Of a DNA stretch of 64,000 nucleotides, positions 52,075 to 61,389 are shown piece by piece; within the stretch, counting starts at the first letter, position 1, and each line of letters begins with the position of its first letter. The DNA lies in the NCBI GenBank assembly GCA_014138095.1, contig JACGXE010000011.1:62001-126000 (forward strand), in the 5' to 3' direction. The notes beneath the pieces were generated by a model. The model searched no databases, was not told the origin of the DNA, and was given only the letters and a program-made list of their open reading frames with translations. The stretch comes from Ochrobactrum sp. RH2CCR150 (GTDB lineage: Bacteria > Pseudomonadota > Alphaproteobacteria > Rhizobiales > Rhizobiaceae). The position numbers and the translations under genes were made by a program.

Positions 52075-53478
52075 CTATGCCGCACCGACAATCTGGTCGG
52101 GTTTGCGTCGTGGAGCCTGCGGCCTCAATTCGCCGGCCAGCCGAAGTTTCCGAAACGTATTGTCGGGCGTTTTGAGGCCGAAGTGATCGCGGAACGTGCT
52201 GCCTTCATATTCGGTGCGGAACAGGCCGCGCCTTTGCAATTCGGGAACGACCAGTTCCACGAAGAGTTCGGCGCTGCCCGGAAGATAAGGCGGGAAGAGA
52301 ATGAAGCCGTCGGCGGCCCGTTCCTCGAACCAACGCTCGAACACGTCGGCGACGGTCTTGGCATCGCCTACCACTTCGGCGTGTCCGCCGGAACGGCGGA
52401 AATAAAGATTGACCTCACGCAGCGTGAGCCGATCTTCGCCAAAGCTGAGCTTGGCCTGCTCGAGAATCCTGCGTCCGTTTTCATTGATGCCGGAAATTTC
52501 TTCCACGTCATCAATCAGCACTCCCGGACCGTGCCGGGAAAGATCGACGCCGAGCGCAGCCCCAAGCTTGGCTAAATCGTTGTTCGCCGTAGAGAGTTCC
52601 TGAATCTGACGATATTGAGCATGGGCGTCTGCAAGCGTTCGCCCGACATAGATGGACATGCCAGCCACTAGAGCCTGCTCGTCTTCCGAGCGGCCGAACT
52701 GGGCAAGACGCGATTTGATGTCGCGATAATAAGTTTTGGCGTAATCGATATGGAATGCGCCGCCGAAGCGGATATCAGCAAAGCGGGCACCGAATTCCTT
52801 GGAACGATCAGATGCGCCTGCAGTGAGCAGCGGAATCTGTCCTTGCGGGGGGCGCGCGATGTTGAGCGGGCCAGCAACCTGGAAATGCTCGCCCTTGTAA
52901 TCGATACGGTGAACTTTCTGCGGATCGATGAACTGGCCCACCGCCTTGTCGCCGACCAGGGCGTCGTCTTCCCAACTGTCCCACAGCGATTTCACGATCT
53001 CAATATATTCGAAGGCATTGTCGAAACGCTGGTCTGTATCCCAATGCGCGTCGCGCCCGAAATTGGCGGCAGCTTCCGGGTCACGGCCTGTGACCACGTT
53101 GAAGGCCAGGCGTCCTCCGCTCAGATGATCGGCGGTTGCAGTGGCGCGTGCCACATTGAATGGGTCCGAGTAGGTGGTGTTAACCGTGGTGACGATGCCA
53201 ATTTTTTCGGTCACGGCTGCGACATAGGTGGCAAGCGTCAAGGCTTCGGGGCGCAAGACGAGATTGGGGTGTTCGGCCTGCGTTTCGGGAAGTCCCACAA
53301 CGCGGTCGCCGATGAAGAAAAAATCAAGCTTTCCGCGTTCGGCAAGCTGCGCCATGTCGCGCAGGAACGTGCGATCGAAGGTTCCGTCAACACGTGCTTC
53401 GGGAAGACGCCAGCCGGCAGGATGAAAGCCCGTTGCCCAGATGGAAAACCCTAGTTTGATATGTTTGCGCTCGGTCAT
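52075..53478 (-). CDS. FMN-dependent (LLM class) monooxygenase, NtaA/SnaA/DszA-like
   Basis: 467-residue luciferase-like monooxygenase. Family features: LGFSIWATGFHPAGWR near the N-terminus, LDFFFIGDRV, TVNTTYSDPFNVARATATADHLSGGRLAFNVVTG and FGRDAHWDTDQRFDNAFEYIEIV. These match the NtaA/SnaA/DszA branch, which oxidises chelators, dibenzothiophene sulfone or small sulfones with FMNH2 from a separate reductase. No reductase is adjacent. AAAGG lies 8 nt before ATG 53478. Probable desulfurisation of an imported organosulfur compound. Confidence 0.9.
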   Translation of the reverse strand: MTERKHIKLGFSIWATGFHPAGWRLPEARVDGTFDRTFLRDMAQLAERGKLDFFFIGDRVVGLPETQAEHPNLVLRPEALTLATYVAAVTEKIGIVTTVNTTYSDPFNVARATATADHLSGGRLAFNVVTGRDPEAAANFGRDAHWDTDQRFDNAFEYIEIVKSLWDSWEDDALVGDKAVGQFIDPQKVHRIDYKGEHFQVAGPLNIARPPQGQIPLLTAGASDRSKEFGARFADIRFGGAFHIDYAKTYYRDIKSRLAQFGRSEDEQALVAGMSIYVGRTLADAHAQYRQIQELSTANNDLAKLGAALGVDLSRHGPGVLIDDVEEISGINENGRRILEQAKLSFGEDRLTLREVNLYFRRSGGHAEVVGDAKTVADVFERWFEERAADGFILFPPYLPGSAELFVELVVPELQRRGLFRTEYEGSTFRDHFGLKTPDNTFRKLRLAGELRPQAPRRKPDQIVGAA

Positions 53479-53536
53479 AGCCGCAACCTTTCTGCATTCA
53501 CCGACGCGCGCTTCCCGTGCGGACGTCGTATTGTCG

Positions 53537-54511
53537 TTATTTCAAATATGTGCCCGGATTGGCGATTTCATAATCGACCTTTTCCAGACCCGGCTCGATG
53601 AGCACGAGCTCGTCTTGCAACTTGTCATAGGGTTCGCGCGCGAAAATACCGTTCGGTTCCAGGCTCTTCTGCAAACGGTCCGCTACGGCGTTGATAGTCT
53701 GGTCGGAATATCTCGGATAAAGCTCTTTCAGCTTCGACACAGTTAGATCGCGGTTTTCCAGAACCAGTCTCTGCCCCTTAAGGGTGGCCTTGACGATAGC
53801 TTCGGCGATGGCCGGGTTTTCGTCCTCGTAACTTTTCAGGGCAAGGAGCGCCAGCCCGGGGATACGTTGGGAGCGCCAGTCATAGACGATACGATAGCCT
53901 TCTTGTGTCAGCTGAAGCGAATCGATATTGCCGAACATGCCCGCATCAATGCGGCCAGTATCGAGTGCGGCTTTCTGCACGGCCCCGACGCCGACACCCA
54001 GAACCTCGAAATCCTTACCGAAATCCAGTCCGCGATCGAGCGCCTGCAGGCGGATCAGATTTTCCGTGAGGCTTCCGGCGGAGGTGATACCGATACGCTT
54101 TCCCTTGAGATCGTCAAAAGTCTTAACGGCAGAATTTGCTGGGGTCAGCAATGCATAAGTATGAGTACCCTGCAATGCGAAGGCTACCACCGCGCCTACG
54201 CCGCGTTGATTAAGCCGCGTCACATGCTCTGGTGCAGCGATTGCATATTGAATGCCGCCTCCCACAAGGGCCTGAATGCTTGGTGCGCCGCCCTTGAAAT
54301 CGATGATTTCCACATCGATACCCGCTTCCTTATAAAAGCCCTCGTCGAGAGCAACTTTAACGGCTAAGGAATTGTCGCTCATATTACCGGGCGTTCCGAT
54401 GACGACCCGTTCATTGGCTTGTGTCTGCTGAACACCCGAGAGAGCCATGGCAACCATTAAGCTGGCGAAGACATGGGATATATGACGGAACGAAAAACTA
54501 AACGGGATCAC
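53537..54511 (-). CDS. NitT/TauT-family substrate-binding protein (SsuA/NMT1-like)
   Basis: 324-residue periplasmic protein. GTG 54511 after GGAG (9 nt) gives a signal peptide MIPFSFSFRHISHVFASLMV ending near QTQA; TTG 54526 is the alternative. The mature part has VVIGTPGNMSDNSLAVKVALDEGFYKEAGIDVEIIDFKGG and VKTFDDLKGKRIGITSAGS, typical of aromatic/aliphatic sulfonate binding proteins. It heads the organosulfur unit; the LLM gene follows after 58 nt. Confidence 0.88.
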   Translation of the reverse strand: MIPFSFSFRHISHVFASLMVAMALSGVQQTQANERVVIGTPGNMSDNSLAVKVALDEGFYKEAGIDVEIIDFKGGAPSIQALVGGGIQYAIAAPEHVTRLNQRGVGAVVAFALQGTHTYALLTPANSAVKTFDDLKGKRIGITSAGSLTENLIRLQALDRGLDFGKDFEVLGVGVGAVQKAALDTGRIDAGMFGNIDSLQLTQEGYRIVYDWRSQRIPGLALLALKSYEDENPAIAEAIVKATLKGQRLVLENRDLTVSKLKELYPRYSDQTINAVADRLQKSLEPNGIFAREPYDKLQDELVLIEPGLEKVDYEIANPGTYLK

Positions 54512-54916
54512 GACGCTGCGCTCCAAAAGGGTTTTTAGATTAACCGCTAAAAACCATTTTTGCGGCTTGAAGCCGAGAAAATTACTACTTTTTCCATTGA
54601 AATTATAGAAAATACATTCTGCGCAATTGCATAATAATGAAGCTTGGCCCCTGTTTTATAGGTAATTCCTCTCACTCGCCTTGGCGGCCGACGGATGACT
54701 ACGCTCAAGACTTTTCCGTGCGGGCCCCTTTACGCTGGCTTGATAGCGGTTTGAATGAATGTGAAAACCGGCGGTTGCCCGCTGGTTTTACGAACTTTCG
54801 CTTCCGGTGCCCTCGAAGTCTGGACGCCATTTAACAAACTTTGCAGTCAGCTTCTCTGACTGGCAATCAAATTCGTCAACTTGAGGCTCCACCGCAACCA
54901 CTGTTGGTCTGCTGTC
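54512..54916. other. Intergenic region, about 400 nt
   Basis: Between two minus-strand genes; it carries the promoter of the organosulfur operon (AT-rich 54540-54640) and one copy of the 11-mer GACTGGCAATC (54858-54868). No gene is supported. Confidence 0.4.
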
Positions 54917-55813
54917 TCATTTTTTTCTATACCGAAGCGCCTCAACGAGAAGCGTGAAGGCTTGTGTTGGTTGTCTACGGCTGGGGTAATAGAGGTGATA
55001 GCCCGGGAAGGGTTCACACCAATCGCTCAAGACACGGGTAAGACGTCCGTCGGCGAGATATGGTCCAAGCTGTCCTTCGGTCAGGTAGACAAGGCCGCAT
55101 CCTTCAGCGGCGGCTTTGAGCATCAGACTGGACGTATTGAACACCAACTGTCCATCGACACGGACATTCAGTACGCGGCCTTTCTTTTCAAATTCCCAGG
55201 CATAAAGTCCACCGTGAATAGGTAGACGCAGATTGATGCAATTATGTCCCGTAAGTTCCTGAGGGCTCTTTGGAATTGATCGTTTCTCAAAATATCCAGG
55301 TGATCCGGCAACAGCCATCCGCAGATCAGGTCCAACGGGGACAGCGATCATGTCTTTCGCGATCGTTTCACCTGGCCTGACACCAGCATCGAAACGCTCA
55401 CCCACTATATCTGTGAGACCATAATCGGTGACGATCTCAACTTTGATATCTGGATATTGGGTGACCAGTTTGGCAACCGCTGGCAAAAGAATGGCTTCTG
55501 CGGCATTTTCTGTCGCCGTCAATCGGATTGTCCCCGAAGGCTTTTCCCGTAATTCGCTGAGCGCATCAAGTTCCTGGTGGATCTCGGCAATACGCGGGCC
55601 GATCGATTGAAGGAGCCGTTCTCCCGCCTGCGTTGGTTCGACCCGGCGCGTCGTGCGGGTAAGAAGACGTATGCCAAGTCGCGCCTCGAGAACACGCACG
55701 GTTTGGCTCAAAGCCGATTGCGAGACACCGAGACGTTTGGCGGCCCGTGTAAAATTCCGCTCTTCGGCTACAATTAAAAAGGCAGCCAGATCGTTCAGGT
55801 TTTCTCCCGGCAT
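54917..55813 (-). CDS. LysR-family transcriptional regulator
   Basis: 298-residue LTTR. The N-terminal HTH (about 4-62) reads LNDLAAFLIVAEERNFTRAAKRLGVSQSALSQTVRVLE; the effector-binding domain (90-295) starts SGTIRLTATENAAEAILLP and resembles regulators of the CrgA/DsdC-like group that control oxidoreductase and efflux genes. It is divergent from the cupin/CMD/SDR/P460/MFS operon, with candidate operators between, so it most likely regulates that operon. Confidence 0.92.
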   Translation of the reverse strand: MPGENLNDLAAFLIVAEERNFTRAAKRLGVSQSALSQTVRVLEARLGIRLLTRTTRRVEPTQAGERLLQSIGPRIAEIHQELDALSELREKPSGTIRLTATENAAEAILLPAVAKLVTQYPDIKVEIVTDYGLTDIVGERFDAGVRPGETIAKDMIAVPVGPDLRMAVAGSPGYFEKRSIPKSPQELTGHNCINLRLPIHGGLYAWEFEKKGRVLNVRVDGQLVFNTSSLMLKAAAEGCGLVYLTEGQLGPYLADGRLTRVLSDWCEPFPGYHLYYPSRRQPTQAFTLLVEALRYRKK

Positions 55814-55828
55814 TCAGAACCTATCCTT

Positions 55829-55858
55829 ATTGGTCCAATCAGATTTTAGCATCTAATC
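55829..55858. promoter_or_regulatory. Candidate LysR operator region
   Basis: Two dyads lie 16-45 nt upstream of the LysR start: ATTGG-t-CCAAT (55829-55839) and GATTTTAGCATCTAATC (55842-55858), the latter containing the T-N11-A core typical of LysR sites. They occupy the divergent promoter region with the operon starting at 55958. Confidence 0.5.
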
Positions 55859-55957
55859 GCACAGTCTGTGCCGAATTATATTCTGTTTGCAAGCAATGCA
55901 CGTCGCTCGACAGGCAATCTGTTGGATCGGCTGAAGCTTGAAACAGGAGAATTAATC

Positions 55958-56419
55958 ATGAAAAACGTTATTGCTGCAGCAGCGATGAGTACAATTGGCG
56001 CCGTGTCAGCTGGTGCTGAAGGTATTGAAATCCGTCCGAACGGGGCTTCGCCGTCAGTGGTTGGCAAAACGCCTGACAACTTCACCGGTCATGTCATTAT
56101 CACGCCGCTGTTTCCGCCAAACGACACGACACGGGCCAATGCCGGCCTTGTGACGTTTACACCCGGTGCTCGCACCACCTGGCATACGCATCCTGCCGGA
56201 CAATTACTGTTAATAACGTCCGGGCAGGGCTGGGTCCAAGAGGAAGGTCATGAGCGTCGCACCGTGAATGCTGGCGATGTCGTGTTCTTCGCAGCCGGGA
56301 TCAAACACTGGCATGGCGCCACCACGACGAGCCCAATGGCGCACATCGCCATGACCTATCAGCAGGACGGTGAGAACGTCGATTGGCTGGAGCCTGTTTC
56401 CGAAGAGCAGTACCGCTAA
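55958..56419 (+). CDS. Secreted cupin-domain protein
   Basis: 153-residue protein. ATG 55958 follows CAGGAG by 9 nt. A signal peptide MKNVIAAAAMSTIGAVSAGA is followed by one small beta-barrel cupin: motif 1 TWHTHPAGQLLLITSGQGW with two metal-binding His and motif 2 FFAAGIKHWHGA. It resembles QdoI/quercetinase-type and CMD-associated cupins. First gene of a plus-strand operon divergent from LysR; the next gene also encodes an exported protein. Exact function unknown. Confidence 0.87.
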   Translation: MKNVIAAAAMSTIGAVSAGAEGIEIRPNGASPSVVGKTPDNFTGHVIITPLFPPNDTTRANAGLVTFTPGARTTWHTHPAGQLLLITSGQGWVQEEGHERRTVNAGDVVFFAAGIKHWHGATTTSPMAHIAMTYQQDGENVDWLEPVSEEQYR

Positions 56420-56440
56420 CGGAGGATGAAAGACCATAAC

Positions 56441-57217
56441 ATGAAAACTTCCACTATTCTTGCCCTGGCGCTTTCCATGGGGTCTGTTGACGCTGTAGCG
56501 CAGACGGGTTCGCAGACCGGCAGCCTGTCTCGCGAGGACGTGCAGGCCGTTTCTCCAGTCCTTGAGCATTATGCGACGGATACGCTGGCCAACGGCCTTT
56601 GGAAACGTCCGGGCCTCACGCCGCGCGACCGCAGCATCATCACTGTTACGGCCGTCATCGCCCGTAATCAGACGGTATTGCTTCCCGAGCAGTTGCGTCT
56701 CGCCCTCGACAATGGCGTGAAGCCGTCTGAGATTTCCGAGATCATCACCCATCTGGCTTTTTATGCAGGGTGGGGCAACGCCATCGCCGTCACTGCGATT
56801 ACAAAAGACGTGTTCGCCGAACGCAGCATCGGTCCCGACCAACTTCCCAAAGCATCGGTCGAACTGCTTCCACTCGATGAAAAGGCGGAGGCTACCCGAG
56901 CCGCACGGGTGGAAGAAACGACGGGGCCTGCTTCACCCGGTCTTGTGCGCGATACGGCGGACGTATTGTTCAAGGATTTGTGGCTAAGGCCCGGCCTCGC
57001 GCCTCGTGATCGCAGCCTGGTTACGGTCAGCGCACTCATTGCGAACGGTCACGTCGATCAAGCACCATTTCATCTGAACAAGGCGATGGACAACGGCCTC
57101 AAGCGCGAGGAAGCGGCCGAGATGGTCAGCCATCTTGCCTACTACGCGGGCTGGCCGAACGCCTTTTCGGCGTCGTCCGTGGTTCGAACCGTTTTTGAGA
57201 AGCGCCCACAGAAATAA
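56441..57217 (+). CDS. Exported double carboxymuconolactone-decarboxylase-family protein
   Basis: 258-residue protein from ATG 56441 (ATG 56426 sits directly against GGAGG and is less likely). A signal peptide MKTSTILALALSMGSVDAVA precedes two CMD/AhpD-like repeats: GLWKRPGLTPRDRSIITVTA and DLWLRPGLAPRDRSLVTVSA each head a helical repeat ending in HLAFYAGWGNA and HLAYYAGWPNA. The AhpD Cys-X-X-Cys is absent, so a peroxidase role is unlikely. Periplasmic CMD plus cupin pairs are common but uncharacterised. Confidence 0.85.
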   Translation: MKTSTILALALSMGSVDAVAQTGSQTGSLSREDVQAVSPVLEHYATDTLANGLWKRPGLTPRDRSIITVTAVIARNQTVLLPEQLRLALDNGVKPSEISEIITHLAFYAGWGNAIAVTAITKDVFAERSIGPDQLPKASVELLPLDEKAEATRAARVEETTGPASPGLVRDTADVLFKDLWLRPGLAPRDRSLVTVSALIANGHVDQAPFHLNKAMDNGLKREEAAEMVSHLAYYAGWPNAFSASSVVRTVFEKRPQK

Positions 57218-57259
57218 CGGTCCCAGGCGAAGCGCCGGACCGCAGACAAGGATAATCCC

Positions 57260-57997
57260 ATGACACAGGGTATCGAAAACAAAGTCGTCGTGATTACCGG
57301 CGCAAGCGGCGGTCTCGGTGAAGCCACAGCCCGGCGTCTCGCCGAGGATGGTGCAAGACTGATCCTCGGCGCTCGTCGCATCGATCGCCTGCGCACGCTC
57401 GCCGGGGAACTGAAGCTGGGCGACGACGCCGTTGTCCAGACGGACGTGACCGACCGCGAGCAGGTAAAGCGGCTGGTGGATCGTGCAGTCGAGAAACATG
57501 GACGTGTTGACGTTATACTGAACAATGCCGGCCTGATGCCGAGTTCCCGCCTCGATCTCTTGAAGATCGAGGATTGGGATCAGATGATCGACGTGAATAT
57601 CAAAGGCGTCCTTTACGGCATCGCGGCGGCCCTGCCGCACATGCAAGCCCAAATGAGCGGACACATCATCAACGTGTCGTCTGTCGCCGGCCACAAGGTT
57701 GGACCGGGCGGTGTTGTCTATGCCGCCACCAAGCACGCCGTCCGGGTTATCTCCGAAGGGCTGCGCCAGGAGGTGAAGCCCTACAACATCCGCACGACGA
57801 TCATTTCGCCCGGCGCGGTCGCGACCGATCTGCTCGACACGATCACCGATCCGGTGATCGCCGAGAACATGCGCAAGACCTATGAAAACGCCGTTCCGGC
57901 CAACTCGTTCGCCGGCATGGTTGCTTTCGCCATGAGCCAGCCGGAGGAAGTGGACGTGAATGAAATCCTCTTCCGGCCGACCGCGCAGGCGTATTGA
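57260..57997 (+). CDS. SDR-family oxidoreductase
   Basis: 245-residue classical [11 protein letters not shown] (13-20), NNAGLMPSS (about 88-96), [21 protein letters not shown] with catalytic Ser, Tyr and Lys. NADP preference is suggested by basic GARRIDRL after beta-2. It ends [15 protein letters not shown], as in YdfG/clavulanate-dehydrogenase-like enzymes. 42 nt after the CMD gene, 13 nt before the cytochrome gene. Confidence 0.9.
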   Translation: MTQGIENKVVVITGASGGLGEATARRLAEDGARLILGARRIDRLRTLAGELKLGDDAVVQTDVTDREQVKRLVDRAVEKHGRVDVILNNAGLMPSSRLDLLKIEDWDQMIDVNIKGVLYGIAAALPHMQAQMSGHIINVSSVAGHKVGPGGVVYAATKHAVRVISEGLRQEVKPYNIRTTIISPGAVATDLLDTITDPVIAENMRKTYENAVPANSFAGMVAFAMSQPEEVDVNEILFRPTAQAY

Positions 57998-58010
57998 GGG
58001 AGGGCTGTCC

Positions 58011-58484
58011 ATGACCCTAGCCAGGAAGCTTTCCCTCACTTCAGCGCTCGCCGTGGCGGCGGTGGGCACGGTTGCCATCTGGCAGGCCTGGGCCGCGAAC
58101 GACCGCGTCCAATTCCCCGAAAAATACACGGACGGGGTTCATTACGCCACGGTCAATCGCGGCGGGATTCGCGAGGAAATCTATACCAGCCTCGAAGCGA
58201 TTACGGCAGCCAGGGCAGGGCAGCCTTTGCCCAACGGCACCGTCATCATGATGGAGGATTACCGGGGCGGGAAACTCCATCGCTATGTCGTGATGGAGAA
58301 GCAGGCCGGTTGGGGCGATGCCTACCCGGAGAATGTCCGCGCCGGTGATTGGGAGTTTCGGGAGTTCGCCCCGGATCGCACCCCGAACACGGCCGAGAAT
58401 GGTCAGCGCTGCATGAGCTGTCATCAGAGCCAGGCGGGACAGGATTTCGTTTTCACCATTGATCAGATGAAGAAAGCCGACTGA
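58011..58484 (+). CDS. Cytochrome P460-like c-type haem protein
   Basis: 157-residue exported protein. ATG 58011 after GGGAGGG; signal peptide to about WAAN (29). The single haem-binding site CMSCH (134-138) close to the C-terminus and the preceding beta-rich domain (VQFPEKYTDGVHYATVNRGG, LPNGTVIMMEDYRGGKLHRY) match the P460/c'-beta fold. Such proteins bind NO or oxidise hydroxylamine; the role here is not clear. Gene 4 of the LysR-linked operon; the MFS gene follows after one base. Confidence 0.83.
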   Translation: MTLARKLSLTSALAVAAVGTVAIWQAWAANDRVQFPEKYTDGVHYATVNRGGIREEIYTSLEAITAARAGQPLPNGTVIMMEDYRGGKLHRYVVMEKQAGWGDAYPENVRAGDWEFREFAPDRTPNTAENGQRCMSCHQSQAGQDFVFTIDQMKKAD

Positions 58485-58485
58485 T

Positions 58486-59670
58486 ATGTCTAAAGCTTCT
58501 TCCGCTTCGGCACCGGGAAATTCTGTCGTGATTGCGCTTATGCCGATCATGGCCGCGGTGCTTGCCGGGTTCTTGATTATTGGACTGGCGCTTCCTGTTT
58601 TGCCGCTCCACGTTCATGACGATCTCGGATTTGGAACCTTCGTTATTGGACTGGTTGCTGGCGCCCAGTTCGCCGCGTCGCTTTTAACTCGTGTATGGGC
58701 GGGGTCCTTTGCCGACGGGTACGGCGCCAAGTCCGGTGTTGTTGCAGGCTTGATTGCAGCCAGCATTTCTGGACTTCTCTATCTCGTCTCCGCTGTTTTC
58801 ATCCGTGTTCCGGTTGCCTCAGTATCGATCCTGCTCGTTGGCCGTGCGGTCCTCGGCGGTGCGGAAAGCTTCATTATTACGGGCGGTGTCAGTTGGGGCC
58901 TTGGTATTGTTGACAAGGAACATGCAGGCAAGGTGATTGCATGGGTTGGAACAGCGATGTTCGCGGCCATGGCTTTCGGCGGCCCATTCGGATCCATGAT
59001 GTTCAATTCCTACGGTTTCGCCTCTATTGCCTTCGTGACGACCGTACTTCCTCTTCTGGTGCTGATTGCAGTTCTACCAATGCCGGCAGTCGCGCCTTTA
59101 CCCAACAAGACGCAATTTGCTCTGAAATCCGTTATCGGCTCGGTTTGGTTGCCAGGGCTCGGTGCCGCCACTGCAAGTATTGGTTATTGTGCAATCCTGG
59201 CGTTCAGTTCTCTGTTTTATTTTCAACAGAACTGGCATCCGATCTGGCTGGCGTTCACTGCATTTGGTGTTGCACTTATCGTCGCGCGCCTGATTGCCGG
59301 TCATTTACCCGATAAATTCGGTGGCGCGAAGGTCGCTCTGATTTTTGTTCTCGTTCAGGCAGGCGGGCTCATCCTGATCTGGCTTGCCCATGGTGCAATC
59401 GCTGCCACCGCCGGTGCAGCCATTTCGGGCTTTGGCTACTCACTCGTCTATCCTGGTCTGGGCGTTGAAGCAGTGCGTGGAACTTCGCCGGAAAATCGAG
59501 GCCTCGCGATGGGCATTTACACCGCTTTCCTTGACGTCGCTATGGCAATCGGTAGCCCATCGCTTGGATGGATTGCTGGTCACATTGGACTTGGGACGGT
59601 TTTCCTCGTGAGCGCCCTTGTCGTTCTTTGTACGGTCGGGGTTGCTCTTCGTCTCTTGTTCCGTGGGTGA
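58486..59670 (+). CDS. MFS transporter, arabinose-efflux/YhhS-like
   Basis: 394-residue carrier with twelve helices: FLIIGLALPVLPLHVHDDLG and AGSFADGYGAKSG (motif A). The YhhS/sugar-efflux group exports small molecules. Last gene of the LysR-linked operon; convergent with mocA (16 nt apart). Confidence 0.88.
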   Translation: MSKASSASAPGNSVVIALMPIMAAVLAGFLIIGLALPVLPLHVHDDLGFGTFVIGLVAGAQFAASLLTRVWAGSFADGYGAKSGVVAGLIAASISGLLYLVSAVFIRVPVASVSILLVGRAVLGGAESFIITGGVSWGLGIVDKEHAGKVIAWVGTAMFAAMAFGGPFGSMMFNSYGFASIAFVTTVLPLLVLIAVLPMPAVAPLPNKTQFALKSVIGSVWLPGLGAATASIGYCAILAFSSLFYFQQNWHPIWLAFTAFGVALIVARLIAGHLPDKFGGAKVALIFVLVQAGGLILIWLAHGAIAATAGAAISGFGYSLVYPGLGVEAVRGTSPENRGLAMGIYTAFLDVAMAIGSPSLGWIAGHIGLGTVFLVSALVVLCTVGVALRLLFRG

Positions 59671-59686
59671 GACTGATCAATTCGCA

Positions 59687-60313
59687 TCATCGCCGCTGAT
59701 TTTCTTTTATGTTTTCAGCAACACTCAAGGCGGTGGTGGTGTCGACGTCAAGCAATTGGCTCAGTGGGTAATCCACGAACAGCGCGTTGATCAACAATGA
59801 ACGCGCGCCGCCCTCACCAAAACCACGCAGTTGCCTTAACGCGGCTACCGGGAATATGGCCGGAGGGCCCCGATATTCTTCGGCCCGGGAGGCAACCGCT
59901 TGGCCATTTGATGAATGGGCGAGCAGTAATAGTCGCTCGATATTGTCCCGCGTTACGAACGGCATATCGGCGAGACAGATCATGGCCAGTCTGGAATCTG
60001 TCAGTTGGTCCACTGCCATCTTCAGCGAGCCGTGCATACCCTTGTTTGGCTGATCGTTTCGTATGATCGTAAAACCATCATCGGCAAAGGCTTTCGCCCA
60101 GTTGGATTGACTCCTGCAAACGAGAATTTTGCTGCTCCAGCTAAATGGTTGAAGAGCGGGCAGGATATGGTGCGCCAGTGGTATGCCGCCGAGCTGGGCG
60201 GCAAGTTTGTCTTTTGCACCAAACCGGGAGCCTAAGCCTGCGCCGAGGACAATCAGTGCAGTCGCCGCATGACGGCTGACGCTGGGTTCGAGCTGTTCAC
60301 CGACTGGATCCAT
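59687..60313 (-). CDS. mocA: Molybdenum cofactor cytidylyltransferase (MocA/MobA-like)
   Basis: 208-residue nucleotidyltransferase. ATG 60313 is chosen; the long frame reaching 60916 overlaps xdhC and is not coding. The N-terminal LIVLGAGLGSRFGAKDKLAAQLGG is the NTP-binding loop, ICLADMPFV the metal-binding motif, EYRGPPAIFP a family mark. MocA makes molybdopterin cytosine dinucleotide for xanthine-oxidase-type enzymes such as the IorB-like subunit at 62835. Nine bases after xdhC. Confidence 0.87.
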   Translation of the reverse strand: MDPVGEQLEPSVSRHAATALIVLGAGLGSRFGAKDKLAAQLGGIPLAHHILPALQPFSWSSKILVCRSQSNWAKAFADDGFTIIRNDQPNKGMHGSLKMAVDQLTDSRLAMICLADMPFVTRDNIERLLLLAHSSNGQAVASRAEEYRGPPAIFPVAALRQLRGFGEGGARSLLINALFVDYPLSQLLDVDTTTALSVAENIKENQRR

Positions 60314-60321
60314 CGAACAAT

Positions 60322-61248
60322 CTATGCCCGCCTGGCTTCTAGGATGGAAAAAATCTGTGCGAGAACAGAAACGGCGACGGCTCTGGCCTCGCGCGCCGGG
60401 CCGAACAGACCGATCGGGGCGTGTATGCGGCGCAATTGCTGCATCGAATAGCCTTCCTCCAAGAGGATCGCGGTTCGCCGGTCGTGGGTCCTGCGGCTGC
60501 CGAGACAACCGATAAAGAAAGCTGGTGACGCCAACGCATATCTCAGTATCGGTAATTCCTTTTCGATATCGTGCTGAAGCAGAATGATGGCGCTTTCGGC
60601 ATCTATCGGCAATGCACGAATTGACTGGGAATCTATTTCGAGAACGTCGAGTTGTGCAGATTTTGCAAGCGCGATCAAAAGACGGCTTTCCATGCTCTGC
60701 CCTGACACCAATAGACGTGGTTCGGCCCTGTGCGCTGAGACAAAAACATCGTCTATCCAACCGGTGCGGGCTGTCCCGAACTGAAAGGACAGGGTTGCAT
60801 TGCCTGAATCGTAATTGAGCAGACCGGGCAGTCGATTTGCTTTCGCATCCAGAAGCTTCAGGATGGGGGAGGCATCTCGCAGTACATGAATTGTCAAACC
60901 GATACCGCCGCCGCATGGCAGAACCAGATCGAAATACGGTGATCCTTTACCAAACCGGCAGGATCGGTCCTGGCCCTGGTCAAGCGCCAGAAGTGCCTCC
61001 CGCGCCACGGCCGCTTCGACACAGCCTCCGGAGACAAAACCGCAATATTGACCGTCATCCCGGACCGCCATGAGCGCGCCAAGCGGACGTGACGCCCCAT
61101 CGATAATGTCGGTCAGCATCACGAGTGCGCAACGATGACCTTCTTTTAGCCCATCAACCAGAAACCTCATGATATCGATGGGGCGATCACTGAGGAATGC
61201 GCTTTGAAGGTCTGCGGTACAGAACCTGGAAATATCTGGCGCGTTCAT
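60322..61248 (-). CDS. xdhC: XdhC-family molybdenum hydroxylase maturation protein
   Basis: 308-residue XdhC/CoxF protein. The XdhC motif GRPLGALMAVRDDGQYCGFVSGGCVE is near 55-80 (here ASRPLG), and the C-terminal Rossmann segment ends FFIGCLGSRRTHDRR...RIHAPIGL. It binds the molybdenum cofactor and helps insert its sulfurated form into the target enzyme. ATG 61248 is the start (TTG 61257 possible). It lies between the cytochrome and mocA genes of the same operon. Confidence 0.9.
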   Translation of the reverse strand: MNAPDISRFCTADLQSAFLSDRPIDIMRFLVDGLKEGHRCALVMLTDIIDGASRPLGALMAVRDDGQYCGFVSGGCVEAAVAREALLALDQGQDRSCRFGKGSPYFDLVLPCGGGIGLTIHVLRDASPILKLLDAKANRLPGLLNYDSGNATLSFQFGTARTGWIDDVFVSAHRAEPRLLVSGQSMESRLLIALAKSAQLDVLEIDSQSIRALPIDAESAIILLQHDIEKELPILRYALASPAFFIGCLGSRRTHDRRTAILLEEGYSMQQLRRIHAPIGLFGPAREARAVAVSVLAQIFSILEARRA

Positions 61249-61389
61249 GGCAAGCAACGGGAGGAGAGAAGCACATGCGCGCTTCCATCATTGGCGATTG
61301 CGGACGAGACCGTGTTGGGCGACGTTACAAGGGGTATTGTGCCAGGTCTGGTAAGCCAACGATAAGATCGATGCATAACTGCTCTCCAC

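Noticed and set aside
56984-58129. 381-codon minus-strand open frame opposite the CMD and SDR genes
   Set aside because: It is the antisense shadow of two clear families, His/Gly/Arg rich, with no motif.
59687-60916. 409-codon minus-strand open frame extending mocA upstream
   Set aside because: The upstream 200 codons overlap xdhC in another frame, are Arg/Cys rich and show no domain; ATG 60313 gives a normal MocA.
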